Of a stretch of 39,881 bases of DNA, positions 21,660 through 30,351 are shown piece by piece; the stretch's first letter is position 1; the number at the start of each line of letters is the position of its first letter. The position numbers and the translations under genes were made by a program. Origin of the DNA: Campylobacteraceae bacterium (GTDB lineage: Bacteria > Campylobacterota > Campylobacteria > Campylobacterales > Campylobacteraceae); assembly GCA_031258205.1 (NCBI GenBank), contig JAIRNE010000008.1, positions 1-39,881 of the forward strand, in the 5' to 3' direction. The notes under the pieces are model-generated. The model was not told the DNA's origin. It worked only from the letters and a program-made list of their open reading frames with translations, and ran no database searches.

Positions 21660-23660
21660 TTATGCGATGGCGTCTAAGAGCGAATTTAATATATTTCTAA
21701 GTTTCACATATTCAGTTTTATTTTCTAAAATAAATTTAAGCCGCTCCTCTTTTATTTTTATAAACTCCTCCAAAAGCAAGTCATAATTTTTAACGATAAA
21801 ATTTCTGCCGCCTTTTATCATATTCTGAAATTCATGCAGATGCAGATTGATTTTTAGCCGCTCTTTTATTTCGTCAAGTTTTGGCTCATACACGCTAAAT
21901 TGCATAGGATTTTCTTCGTAAAGTTTTATAGATTTTTCTATTCTGCGCTCCAAAAACGCTATAACGACTTCGGTTGCATTTTGATAGTTAAATTTTATAC
22001 CCGCGCTTACATGTTTTAATTCCGAGCTCATTCTCGTAAAACTTGCGGTTATTTCGCCGCTAAACGGCTTTAGTATATTTTCATAACTTTTAGAGGCAAA
22101 CTTGCGTATATTGGCAAACTGTATATCGGATTGGATGCTTTTGTTTTTTCTTATTAATTCGTAAGGCTTCTGCCATTTTAAGACTTTATCTTCAAGCGTT
22201 TTGAAAACAGCCCTGTTTTCACAGTCAATCTCCTCTTGTATGGCTTCCAAAGAACGCAGATACCGCTTAAACATTTTGCCTATCAAGTCGTCGTCAAAAA
22301 AAAGTCTTTTGTAAACCTCATCAGAGTTAATCTTCGCCGCTTCATAATAACAAGGCTCATAACCTTTGAAAAATCCCCGTTTTTTTACATATCTTACGCG
22401 CTTAGCGTCTGTTTTATTGGATAAAATCTCAAAAGATATCTTTTCTATTATCTCTTCTATTTTTAAGTATGATTCGTGTAAAGAGGTTGAAAATCGGCTT
22501 TTTAGTTTTGCGCAGACCGTTTTAATCTCATCTTCGTAACAGTTCAATATCTCTTCAAGTTCCTCAAAAATAGAGATTATTTTCTCCTCTTGCTCCAATA
22601 AATCGGACAAAAGCCGTTTTATCTCTTGAGTTATCGCAAACTCTTTAGAGTTAATCGCAATAGGCTTAATCTCGCTATAGATAAAATCCAACACTTTTTC
22701 TATATTGGATTCTTTTAAAAGTTTCTCTTTGGAGGGGAGATGCGCAATATTTAAAGCCGCTTTATTGAACGAATTTGCGGCGTTTTGCATAAACTCTTCT
22801 TTTATTTCGTAATTATTCGCCTCTATATCTGCCTTAAGCGTTTTTAAAACCTTTTTTAACTCGTTTTCCAGCACAATATGCTTCTCTTCAGAGCGCGATT
22901 CTAAAGCCTGTTTAGCCGATATGGGAACGACTTCGGCAAAGTAGTTTTTGAAAGAGTTTTTCACATATTCTACGGTTGTTTCTATTTGCTCTAAAGAGAA
23001 TTTATCTTTTTGATTTAATACGCATAAAGATTTGTTTTGGTAAGAGTGCATGTATCGCTCTAACGTTTCGGCTTCGCTCATTTTGCCCGCATTATCCATA
23101 AGACTCAACCAAATAATGCCGTCCACCTCTTTTAAAACCAATTCGGTCGTTTCCGTGTCGCTGAAATTTTGCGAATTAAGCCCCGGCGTATCCACAAAGA
23201 TAATATATTTTAAAAGCTCTAAAGGCGCGTAAAGCGTCAGATAATCTATATCTTCTATAGCGTTTCGCTGGTCGGTGAAAGATTTGATATTCTCTATGGC
23301 ATGAAAGCTCTCCCGTCCGTCTTTGTATTTGACCATAAGAGTGAATTCGCCGCCGTATCTTATATAATTAACTTTTGACGTAACGGGCGTAATACCCGTA
23401 GGAAGAATATTTTTAGCCAAAAGCGCGTTTAAAAATGTGGATTTGCCGCTTGAAAATTGCCCCGTTATTGCCACTTTCATGGGTTCTTCGGCGCGTATTT
23501 TAAGTTTATTAATCAACTCTTTAAGCTCTTTTGAGGGAAACATTTTAGAATCAAGCAAACTGTCGCTAATCTCATTTATAAGTTTTAAAATCCCCTCATG
23601 AACAGGCGTTTTTTTAATTTCAGCCTTATATTCTGCAATAAAATCTTCAAATACTCCCAT
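21660..23660 (-). CDS. Bacterial dynamin-like GTPase, DLP2-like (Cj0412-type), 666 residues
   Basis: The GTPase domain has G1 G-Q-F-S-S-G-K-S (67-74), a G2 Thr in T-P-V-T (91-94), G3 D-T-P-G (157-160) and G4 N-Q-K-D (216-219). The remaining 440 residues are long helices, as in the dynamin stalk. A hydrophobic paddle is not obvious. The start overlaps the previous gene's end by 14 bases, so both are co-translated. In C. jejuni the adjacent DLP1 and DLP2 form a hetero-oligomer able to bridge membranes; by order and length this is the DLP2 partner. The role here is inferred. Confidence 0.85.
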   Translation of the reverse strand: MGVFEDFIAEYKAEIKKTPVHEGILKLINEISDSLLDSKMFPSKELKELINKLKIRAEEPMKVAITGQFSSGKSTFLNALLAKNILPTGITPVTSKVNYIRYGGEFTLMVKYKDGRESFHAIENIKSFTDQRNAIEDIDYLTLYAPLELLKYIIFVDTPGLNSQNFSDTETTELVLKEVDGIIWLSLMDNAGKMSEAETLERYMHSYQNKSLCVLNQKDKFSLEQIETTVEYVKNSFKNYFAEVVPISAKQALESRSEEKHIVLENELKKVLKTLKADIEANNYEIKEEFMQNAANSFNKAALNIAHLPSKEKLLKESNIEKVLDFIYSEIKPIAINSKEFAITQEIKRLLSDLLEQEEKIISIFEELEEILNCYEDEIKTVCAKLKSRFSTSLHESYLKIEEIIEKISFEILSNKTDAKRVRYVKKRGFFKGYEPCYYEAAKINSDEVYKRLFFDDDLIGKMFKRYLRSLEAIQEEIDCENRAVFKTLEDKVLKWQKPYELIRKNKSIQSDIQFANIRKFASKSYENILKPFSGEITASFTRMSSELKHVSAGIKFNYQNATEVVIAFLERRIEKSIKLYEENPMQFSVYEPKLDEIKERLKINLHLHEFQNMIKGGRNFIVKNYDLLLEEFIKIKEERLKFILENKTEYVKLRNILNSLLDAIA

Positions 23661-25899
23661 GTAATTCCGCCGACTGTTTTATAATTTCTCTTAACTCTGC
23701 GCATCTTTTTTGTATAATAACGTCTCTTTTTTTTGCCTCGTTTGCATGTAATTCTAAAAGATTTATCTGTTTATTTAAATCCGCAACTTCCTCTCTCATA
23801 AAGCTTTGTAGAAATTTTAAAGGCTCTTCGTTTTTCATTTGAAATTCGCCCAAAAGCATATCGTTGAGATTTGCAAGAGCGTTACTAAGCCGCTGTTTTA
23901 GGATTATAAATTCATCTTTCAAAATAGCGTTTAAATTTTCGCCGAATCTGTTAAGCGTACTTTTCGAACATTTTTTTAAAGCCGACAAAATCCGCGCCGA
24001 CAACTCCTCAAAATTCTGTCCGACGCTAAATGCGTTAGAAGCAAAAAACGCTTTCGCGTCAAAACTCCCTATGTTTAAGTCAAGTTTTAAATCCGCAAAA
24101 CGCAAAAGCAGTTTTTCCTGCGCCAAAACCGATTGTTTGCTAAAACTAAAACGATAATCCCGCGTCAAATCCAAAATGCCGTCTTTTAATCCGCTTTGGA
24201 CAATATAAATCACCCGCTCAAAAGAGGGCATTTTTTTATTTTTTTCAAGCTCATACTTTACGTCGTCAAAAACGCGCGAAAAGAGTTTGTTATGAAGCCC
24301 ATTTGCGCGCGTATCCATCTCCAAAAGAAGCGTTTTTGCAAACTCTTCAAGCTCCGTTAAAATAGATTTTATCGCGGAGAGCAGACTCTCTATTTTTGCT
24401 TCTTGTATGTCGTTTTGGGATTGGAGACGCTTTAAATCCGCCCTTAATTGATCGGAAGATTTATTCAAATTTCTACTCTCTTTTTCGTACGCGCTTAAAC
24501 TCTCAGACGCCGCGAGATATAAGATTTTTGCATTAGAGGCTATCAATAGATTTGCTTTTTCGCCTCCAAAAAGCGTTTGATTTAAATAATTTTCTACGGC
24601 AAATATACCGCTTTTTTCTTCGCTGTATCCCGCATCTTCGGCGTCTTTGGCGCGTCCTGTTCGATGCAGTAAGGCAAATTTAGCCGCTACGGGGATAAAT
24701 TCTATTTTTTCAATTACGCTTTTAAACAGCCCTCCTCTGTTTTGCCGCTCTAACTGCATTTTAATGCTTGTTTTTGCATACTCTATTACTTCGTTTAACT
24801 CCTCTTCGTTTATCATGTCAACTCTTGTGATAACAATAAGAATTTTGGATATGCCATGATACGTCAGAGCGTCAATGATAAAATCTATATCTTTTGCGGT
24901 CGCGCTTTGAGCCGCATTCATGAGGTGTATCATCAAATCGCATGAGCTTAAGTATTCCCTTGTTATCTCTTCTCGTTTTACCACAGGATCGTCAAGCCCG
25001 GGCGTATCCACTATCGTAACGCCGTCTTTTAAAAACGCGTTATCGGCATATAACTCCACGCTTTTTACAAGAGCGCATTTCATGTCAGATTTGTGCGCTG
25101 AAGTGTAGAGACTGATATCTTGGATATCTATTTCGTCGCTTCTGCCGGCATTAATTATAAAATCGTCCAAAGAGGCGCCGAATTTACTTTTTGCGCCGTC
25201 TATAAATTTAGCCGTTTTGGGTAAAAATCCGCCGCTTTTTTCCATGCTTTGCCACTCTTGTTTATTCCAAAAATTGACTACTGCTTTAGCGGTAGAGGCA
25301 TATTTTAAGACAGTAAGATTTGCCGTTTCGGGAACAACGGCGGTTCCTAATATATCGGCTCTTAAAATAGCGTTTAAAAGCGTGGATTTACCCGCATTCA
25401 TAACGCCCGTAACGCCTATGGAAAAACTTCTTTCATCAAGAGTTTCTTTTACCTTATCAAATCTTATCCGCTGTAAAGGACTCTGTGTAAGTTCATATAA
25501 TTTACTCAAAAGTTCGTATAAAATATCCAATTTTTCCGAAAACGTCTTATCTGTAAATCCATACTCTATCTTTTCGGCTTGAGGCGTATCTATAATTTCG
25601 CTGATGACAAAAGTTTTTTCGTACTCTTCTAATTTATACGCATCTAAAATGCCCTCTTCGTAAAGTTTTGCCAAAGCCTCTAAGAGATGTTTTTTTAAAA
25701 CGGCTGAGTTTTGCTTTTTAAATTCTAAAATTATGCTCTCTTTCGCCGCTTCTATATTTATTTCATTAAATGGTTTCTCTTTAAACAGCGCTTCCCAAAT
25801 CTTATTAAACGAGGCTGTTTTGCGGACGATATCTATATTATCTGCTCTTACGCCAAGCACAGCGGCGTAAAGTTTTGCAAGTTCGCTTAAAGATGCCAT
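23647..25899 (-). CDS. Bacterial dynamin-like GTPase, DLP1-like (Cj0411-type), 750 residues
   Basis: An N-terminal helical region of about 155 residues precedes the GTPase domain: G1 G-V-M-N-A-G-K-S (165-172), G2 Thr in V-V-P-E-T-A-N-L-T (188-196), G3 D-T-P-G (298-301) and G4 T-R-V-D (358-361). Long coiled-coil helices follow (about 455-640 and 690-745). Length is close to C. jejuni DLP1. It is the first gene of a two-gene unit, with a -10 box at 25929-25934 and a short leader. Known DLP pairs remodel or tether membranes, and the longer N-terminal part of DLP1 mediates the contact with DLP2. Confidence 0.87.
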   Translation of the reverse strand: MASLSELAKLYAAVLGVRADNIDIVRKTASFNKIWEALFKEKPFNEINIEAAKESIILEFKKQNSAVLKKHLLEALAKLYEEGILDAYKLEEYEKTFVISEIIDTPQAEKIEYGFTDKTFSEKLDILYELLSKLYELTQSPLQRIRFDKVKETLDERSFSIGVTGVMNAGKSTLLNAILRADILGTAVVPETANLTVLKYASTAKAVVNFWNKQEWQSMEKSGGFLPKTAKFIDGAKSKFGASLDDFIINAGRSDEIDIQDISLYTSAHKSDMKCALVKSVELYADNAFLKDGVTIVDTPGLDDPVVKREEITREYLSSCDLMIHLMNAAQSATAKDIDFIIDALTYHGISKILIVITRVDMINEEELNEVIEYAKTSIKMQLERQNRGGLFKSVIEKIEFIPVAAKFALLHRTGRAKDAEDAGYSEEKSGIFAVENYLNQTLFGGEKANLLIASNAKILYLAASESLSAYEKESRNLNKSSDQLRADLKRLQSQNDIQEAKIESLLSAIKSILTELEEFAKTLLLEMDTRANGLHNKLFSRVFDDVKYELEKNKKMPSFERVIYIVQSGLKDGILDLTRDYRFSFSKQSVLAQEKLLLRFADLKLDLNIGSFDAKAFFASNAFSVGQNFEELSARILSALKKCSKSTLNRFGENLNAILKDEFIILKQRLSNALANLNDMLLGEFQMKNEEPLKFLQSFMREEVADLNKQINLLELHANEAKKRDVIIQKRCAELREIIKQSAELHGSI

Positions 25900-25928
25900 G
25901 ATTCTCTTTTGTTTTTTTTGGAAGAGAG

Positions 25929-25934
25929 ATTATA
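25929..25934 (-). promoter_or_regulatory. -10 box of the dynamin-pair operon
   Basis: TATAAT on the - strand (CTGCTATAAT) about 30 bases before the DLP1-like start at 25899. The resulting leader would be about 23 bases. No clear -35 is seen. Confidence 0.5.
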
Positions 25935-25963
25935 GCAGAAAAACTTGCCGATAATCTTATAGT

Positions 25964-25988
25964 ATTCCGACAATATATTTATCGGAAT
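25964..25988. terminator. Hairpin between dsbA-like and dynamin genes
   Basis: ATTCCGA (25964-25970) and TCGGAAT (25982-25988) pair around an A+T-rich loop. It lies 18 bases past the stop of the thiol oxidoreductase gene on the - strand, but lacks a T run on that side, so termination is only possible, not certain. Confidence 0.35.
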
Positions 25989-26006
25989 GTTTTAATATTT
26001 CAGAGT

Positions 26007-26657
26007 CTATTTATCCGCAAGTTCTTTAATGATTTCCGCTAAATCGTTTGTTAAATTAATTTTTTTTGAGTTTATAAGATATTTGCCGTTTACCACATAC
26101 ACAGGAACGTTTTGTACTTCGGCTATATTATTGTCCCACATGTCAAGAAGTTCTTTTACCCTCGGATCGTTTTTTAGCGTTTTAAATTCGTCCATAGATA
26201 AACCGCTCGCATTCAAGCCCGTTCTGATAAAGCTTTCGCCGCCGATTTTCCATTTTGATCTCTTTTCATGGTAAGCGTTATAATAAGCCATTTTAGCTTT
26301 TTTAAATTGTGAATTTTTATCAAAAATAGAAGTTATGCCGTTATCTCTATCTTTTATCAACAGTACGGCAAAAATTTCACTCGCCTCTTTGGCGTATATG
26401 CCCTGCGTCTTAACATGAAAAGGTTTAATCTCCACAATGCTCTCAATCTCTTTTATAATATCCGTTTTCTCCGCCTTGTCGTCTTCATAACATGTAGAAC
26501 ATGTATAACTGAACACTTTTATAAGCGTTTTGTTCATGTTCGCAATGGGAGTTTCAAGCGTTATATAATCCACGCCTTCGCTGAATCCAAAAGCGCTCAT
26601 ATGTAAAAATCCGATTGCGGCTAAAACCCTGCATATACTCAAATAAATTTTTTTCAT
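26007..26657 (-). CDS. Periplasmic DsbA-family thiol:disulfide oxidoreductase, 216 residues
   Basis: A signal peptide (K-K-I-Y-L-S-I-C-R then a hydrophobic stretch to about residue 25) exports the protein. The thioredoxin-fold active site is C-S-T-C at 53-56, following F-S-Y-T as in DsbA. The cis-proline is in N-V-P-V-Y-V-V-N-G, after an inserted helical domain. It should oxidise or shuffle disulfides in secreted proteins. This is relevant because the Sel1-repeat proteins at the right end are rich in paired cysteines, though they are not in the same operon. AAAGGA precedes the start. Exact DsbA subclass is not resolved. Confidence 0.82.
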   Translation of the reverse strand: MKKIYLSICRVLAAIGFLHMSAFGFSEGVDYITLETPIANMNKTLIKVFSYTCSTCYEDDKAEKTDIIKEIESIVEIKPFHVKTQGIYAKEASEIFAVLLIKDRDNGITSIFDKNSQFKKAKMAYYNAYHEKRSKWKIGGESFIRTGLNASGLSMDEFKTLKNDPRVKELLDMWDNNIAEVQNVPVYVVNGKYLINSKKINLTNDLAEIIKELADK

Positions 26658-26908
26658 GACATTCCTTTATTTAATTTTATATATTCAAAAGCAATCTTGC
26701 TATTTAAATCAAAATATATTTGATATGCTAACGGCTCATATTAGCAATAAACTAACGTCAATATTAATTTTTTCATAACTATCGTAAAAAATATGATTTT
26801 GCAGATATTGTCTTTCTGCGATTAGTATATTATTTCGGCTTAGAGGCTGAATTTTTTGGTAAAACCGCCGAATCAATCGGATAATAAAGAGCGCAATTGT
26901 TAGAGAGT

Positions 26909-26925
26909 TCGCCGTTTTCCGGCGA
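26909..26925. other. Short G+C-rich hairpin downstream of tRNA-Phe
   Basis: TCGCCG-TTTTC-CGGCGA, a perfect 6-bp stem, 24 bases past the 3' end of tRNA-Phe on the - strand. It lacks a following T run on that strand, so it may be a processing or weak termination signal. Otherwise 26658-26948 shows no supported gene. Confidence 0.3.
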
Positions 26926-26948
26926 TGATGTATTTTGCATGTATTAAA

Positions 26949-27024
26949 TGGTGGTCAGAGACGGAATTGAACCGCCGACACGGAGATTTTCAGTCTCCTG
27001 CTCTACCGACTGAGCTATCTGACC
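26949..27024 (-). tRNA. tRNA-Phe (anticodon GAA)
   Basis: The - strand gives a complete cloverleaf: acceptor GGTCAGA/TCTGACC, D arm GCTC/GAGC, anticodon stem GGAGA/TCTCC with loop CTGAAAA (anticodon GAA), a GGCGG T stem with TTCAATT loop, and encoded CCA. Length is 76 with CCA. A -10 box lies at 27043-27048. Confidence 0.96.
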
Positions 27025-27042
27025 GGCAAAAACAAGAGTGAA

Positions 27043-27048
27043 ATTATA
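27043..27048 (-). promoter_or_regulatory. -10 box of the tRNA-Phe promoter
   Basis: TATAAT on the - strand, 19 bases upstream of the mature 5' end at 27024. Confidence 0.55.
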
Positions 27049-27262
27049 CCGATTAAACTTTAATATTGGCTTTACGTCTGCCGTAACTTTCAAACCGCCG
27101 CTATAAATACCGTCCGCAAAAGTTTCAGAACTATAAAATCAGAAATTAAAACCTTTAACTCTATTTTGAATTCCAAAGCTTGGCGCAAACAAACTTAGAG
27201 GTATTGTTAATTTAAAATAGCCGCATATTCTAATTATGCCCTTAAAAGACCGCTTTTTATGT

Positions 27263-27268
27263 TATAAT
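27263..27268 (+). promoter_or_regulatory. -10 box of the type II secretion operon
   Basis: TATAAT preceded by GT, about 30 bases before the gspG start. No recognisable -35 is present, which is usual for Campylobacterota sigma70 promoters. It is the only good promoter seen before the twelve-gene run. Confidence 0.6.
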
Positions 27269-27298
27269 CTTATAAAAATTAAGATTAGGAATGTGAAA

Positions 27299-27718
27299 TT
27301 GAGAAAAGCGTTTACACTTATGGAACTTATGATAGTTATCATGATTTTGGGGCTTCTTACAGCCATTGTTGTACCCAATCTTGTCGGTCAAAGCGAAAGG
27401 GCAAAAAGGAGTTTAGTCTGCATACAGATGAAAACCATCAGCGAATCGCTTAAAATGTTTAGAGCTGATTTCGGAAATTACCCGCAGTTAGACGAGGGGC
27501 TTGAAGCTCTTATCAATAATCCAGACGCGTCAAAATACAAAAACTATCCAAACGGCGGATATCTATCGGCTCAATCTGCGCCGAAAGACTCTTGGGGAAC
27601 GGAGTATGTATATATAGCGGACGGTGAAATTTTTGATATTATATCTTTAGGCAGAGACAAAAAAGAGGGCGGAGACGGCGACGACGAGGATATATATTTT
27701 AGCAAATGTCAAAATTAA
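27299..27718 (+). CDS. gspG: Type II secretion major pseudopilin GspG
   Basis: The start is taken at TTG 27299, eight bases after AGGA (GTG 27293 is possible). An upstream ATG at 27236 lies before the promoter and is unlikely. The class III leader is M-R-K-A followed by F-T-L-M-E-L, with cleavage after Ala and Glu at mature position 5. The C-terminus carries an acidic Ca-binding loop (G-D-G-D-D-E-D) and the family's S-L-G-R-D-K. About 139 residues, normal for GspG. It builds the pseudopilus that pushes substrates through the secretin and is first in the operon, overlapping gspH by 13 bases. Confidence 0.9.
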   Translation: MRKAFTLMELMIVIMILGLLTAIVVPNLVGQSERAKRSLVCIQMKTISESLKMFRADFGNYPQLDEGLEALINNPDASKYKNYPNGGYLSAQSAPKDSWGTEYVYIADGEIFDIISLGRDKKEGGDGDDEDIYFSKCQN

Positions 27719-28239
27719 GAGGCGCGTTTACGCTTTTTGAATTGTTATTGGTTTTGCTGTTGATAGTGATTTTATACGGTTTATTTGCCCAAAACTTTTC
27801 CATCTCATCTCAAGAAGACGAATCGGTAAAATTAGAAAGATTAAATCTGTATCTTGCTGGAATCGGCGGCGGTGAAAATCTTGTCTCTTTAAGATGTATT
27901 GATAATTGCAATGAGTGCAGAGTGTTAATAAACGGCAAGGATACAAATAAAACGCTTAATGTTTTTGAAAAAAACAGCGCTGTGGAAGCTTACTATTTTG
28001 ACGGCAAAAGATTGGAAAAAGCGGCGTTTGACGATTATCATGTAAGCGGATACAGAAGAGAAAAGGTCTGCTTTAGATTGGATGTATATCCAAATGGCAG
28101 CAGCGATAAATTAGTATTGGAATATAAGAAAAAAGCGTATCTGTTTGAAAACTACATGGAAGATGGGAAAGTATTTGACAGCGTTGCAAGCGCGCGGGAT
28201 TTTTTGGAAAACAGCCAGCTTGAAGCAAGAGGACGATAA
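27706..28239 (+). CDS. gspH: Minor pseudopilin, GspH-like
   Basis: The leader M-S-K-L-R-G-A is followed by F-T-L-F-E-L-L and a hydrophobic helix, with the conserved Glu at +5. The remaining 150 residues form a beta-rich globular domain with Cys residues. The place between gspG and gspF fits GspH, which sits at the pseudopilus tip with I, J and K. Sequence outside the leader is too divergent for certainty. It overlaps gspG and ends two bases before gspF. Confidence 0.7.
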   Translation: MSKLRGAFTLFELLLVLLLIVILYGLFAQNFSISSQEDESVKLERLNLYLAGIGGGENLVSLRCIDNCNECRVLINGKDTNKTLNVFEKNSAVEAYYFDGKRLEKAAFDDYHVSGYRREKVCFRLDVYPNGSSDKLVLEYKKKAYLFENYMEDGKVFDSVASARDFLENSQLEARGR

Positions 28240-28241
28240 CA

Positions 28242-29456
28242 TTGATATTTAAATATTCGGGGATAGACGGGTTTGGCAATAAAGTAAACTCTAAAATAGA
28301 AGCTTTAAGTTTGGACGATGCCAAACGCAGGCTAAAGTCTCAAAATATTATTTACAAAAGCCTGAAAGAGGATAGCTTTACGTTCCTAAACAGATTTACC
28401 CTCAAAAGAAAGCATAAAATTTCCTCCGGCGAACTCGCCGTATTCAGCCGCGATATCAGCATATATTTAAAATCCGGAATATCGTTGGTGGACGCCGTGG
28501 CTCTATCCTCAAATCAGTATGCAAAAAATAAAAAAATGCAGCTTTTTTTAAGAAGCATAAAAACGGCGTTAGACGAGGGGAAAAATTTCTATTTCGCGCT
28601 TGAAAATCAAAATGTCATAGCGCTGCCGAATTTTTACAAACAATCCATAAAAGTATCGGAAGACAGCGGCATATTAACCGAAATACTGCTTGAGTTGTCG
28701 CGCTTTTTAAAAGAGCAGGAGAGATTGGAAAAGCAGGTGCAAAACGCGTTTGCGTACCCCATCTTTATACTGATAGTCTCTTGTTTTATGGTGGGCTTTA
28801 TAGTAACTTATATAGTTCCGAAAATCAGCTCCATATTTGAGCAAATGAATCAAGAACTCCCTAAAATCACGCAAATAGTGATAGCTTTCGGAAACTGGAT
28901 GTCAAATAACTGGCTCTATCTTGCCGCAGGAATATTTCTGTTTGCGCTTCTATTCAGATTTATTTTGAAAACAAGCTCAAAAATAAGATACAGATTTGAT
29001 TTTCTCATGTTAAAACTGCCGTTTTTCGGCAAAATCATACAATCCTCAGAACTTGGGAGATTTACGTATGTGGCTTCCGTTTTGGTAAGATCGGGCGTGC
29101 CTTTCGTAAAAACCGTAAGACTTAGTTCTAGTATCTTGAAAAACAGCGTTATCGCCGCCGTATTTGAAAAAGCTTCACTGAAAGTCGTAGAGGGTTCGCG
29201 TCTTTCCGCCGCGCTTCTTAAAAGCGGTTTTGAGCTTGACAACTCTTTTGTTCAAGCTATTACGCTGGGAGAAGAGACGAGCGAGGTTTCTATGGTTTTA
29301 CACAATATGTCGGAGCTCTATTTTGAGGAAAACAGAGACAAAATAGCGCTTTTTTTATCTCTTTTGGAACCTGCATTGATGCTGATTGTCGGCGGAATTA
29401 TCGGGCTTATAGTAACTTCTATGCTGCTTCCTATATTTTCAATAAATATCTCATGA
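28242..29456 (+). CDS. gspF: Type II secretion inner-membrane platform protein GspF
   Basis: 404 residues with the family layout: two repeated cytoplasmic helical domains (about 65-170 and 265-370) and three membrane helices (about 168-190, 220-240 and 375-398). Typical motifs are visible: S-R-D-I-S-I-Y-L-K-S-G-I-S-L near residue 67, L-P-F-F-G-K-I-I-Q, and L-L-E-P-A-L-M-L-I-V-G-G near the end. GspF couples the ATPase to pseudopilus assembly. The start is TTG 28242, two bases after gspH. Confidence 0.92.
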   Translation: MIFKYSGIDGFGNKVNSKIEALSLDDAKRRLKSQNIIYKSLKEDSFTFLNRFTLKRKHKISSGELAVFSRDISIYLKSGISLVDAVALSSNQYAKNKKMQLFLRSIKTALDEGKNFYFALENQNVIALPNFYKQSIKVSEDSGILTEILLELSRFLKEQERLEKQVQNAFAYPIFILIVSCFMVGFIVTYIVPKISSIFEQMNQELPKITQIVIAFGNWMSNNWLYLAAGIFLFALLFRFILKTSSKIRYRFDFLMLKLPFFGKIIQSSELGRFTYVASVLVRSGVPFVKTVRLSSSILKNSVIAAVFEKASLKVVEGSRLSAALLKSGFELDNSFVQAITLGEETSEVSMVLHNMSELYFEENRDKIALFLSLLEPALMLIVGGIIGLIVTSMLLPIFSINIS

Positions 29457-29463
29457 GGTTTAT

Positions 29464-30351
29464 ATGCGCAGAAAAAAAGGAGTAGTTCTTCTTACCGCCG
29501 TAGGACTTATCATGATGCTCTCTTTGCTGATTTTAAAGAGTGTGGATATTTCGCAAAAATATTTTGACAGAGCAAACGAGAAAAGCTTGTTTATACAGTT
29601 AAATAAGAGTTTTCTTGACGTTTTGGCAATCTTGCAAAAAAGCTCCCAAGAGATAAAAGATGCGCAGACGCTTTCTGTTATCATAGGGCTTCCCATAGTT
29701 CTTGGCACGGATAACGGCGACATAAACGTCATGTTAGACATATCGTCCGCAGGAGGCGTCATAAACGTCAATAATCTCATTTTGAACAACAACGGCACAA
29801 ACGAGCCTTTATATAATCTTCTGCAGACTCTTTTATACGAATATGAAGTGGCGAATTCAAATTTTTTCTTATCTGTTTTGCTTGACGCTATAGATACGGA
29901 TAAAGAAGAGAGAACATACGCAAGCGAAGCGGCTTTGAAAGGTTACAGATTCAGCGACGGCGGCATAAATTCAAAAGAGTCGTTTGATTATCTTTTGGAC
30001 TATTTCACGATAAACGGCGGAGACGCTAAAATATACGATATCCCATGGGAAGAGATTATAGGCTTTGTCGGAAAGGATGTAGATTTTAACTATATAAAAG
30101 AGCCGTTATTTGCTTTAATAAAAAAAGAGTATAATCTGTATTCGTTACAGAAAGACGGGATTATAAGTTCTTACGACGAACTATATATCTCCTCAAGCGA
30201 CAAAGAGAAGCTCAAAGCTTTGAATATTGGGTTTTTTTCACCCAGAATATTTTGCAATATGAATTTTTTTTACATGAAACAGGCGAAATCCTTTAATTTT
30301 TTATATGATATGGAGTCAAAGAGAGTTGGTTACATTGAAACGGTTTTTTGA
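29464..30351 (+). CDS. gspK: Minor pseudopilin GspK
   Basis: The leader M-R-R-K-K-G is followed by V-V-L-L-T-A-V, with Gly at -1 and no Glu at +5, the feature that marks GspK among pseudopilins. The body (295 residues) carries D-A-I-D-T-D (141-146), matching the GspK D-x-x-D-x-D metal-binding motif, and I-N-V-N-N-L near 100. GspK caps the pseudopilus tip. Its 3' end overlaps the reading frame of the next gene. Confidence 0.82.
   Translation: MRRKKGVVLLTAVGLIMMLSLLILKSVDISQKYFDRANEKSLFIQLNKSFLDVLAILQKSSQEIKDAQTLSVIIGLPIVLGTDNGDINVMLDISSAGGVINVNNLILNNNGTNEPLYNLLQTLLYEYEVANSNFFLSVLLDAIDTDKEERTYASEAALKGYRFSDGGINSKESFDYLLDYFTINGGDAKIYDIPWEEIIGFVGKDVDFNYIKEPLFALIKKEYNLYSLQKDGIISSYDELYISSSDKEKLKALNIGFFSPRIFCNMNFFYMKQAKSFNFLYDMESKRVGYIETVF

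Noticed and set aside
27236-27298. N-terminal extension of gspG from ATG 27236
   Set aside because: It would start upstream of the -10 box at 27263 and place extra residues before the short pseudopilin leader.
30305-30334. ATG 30305 as the start of the GspL-like gene
   Set aside because: It lies deep inside gspK with no ribosome binding site; TTG 30335 is better placed, though not certain.
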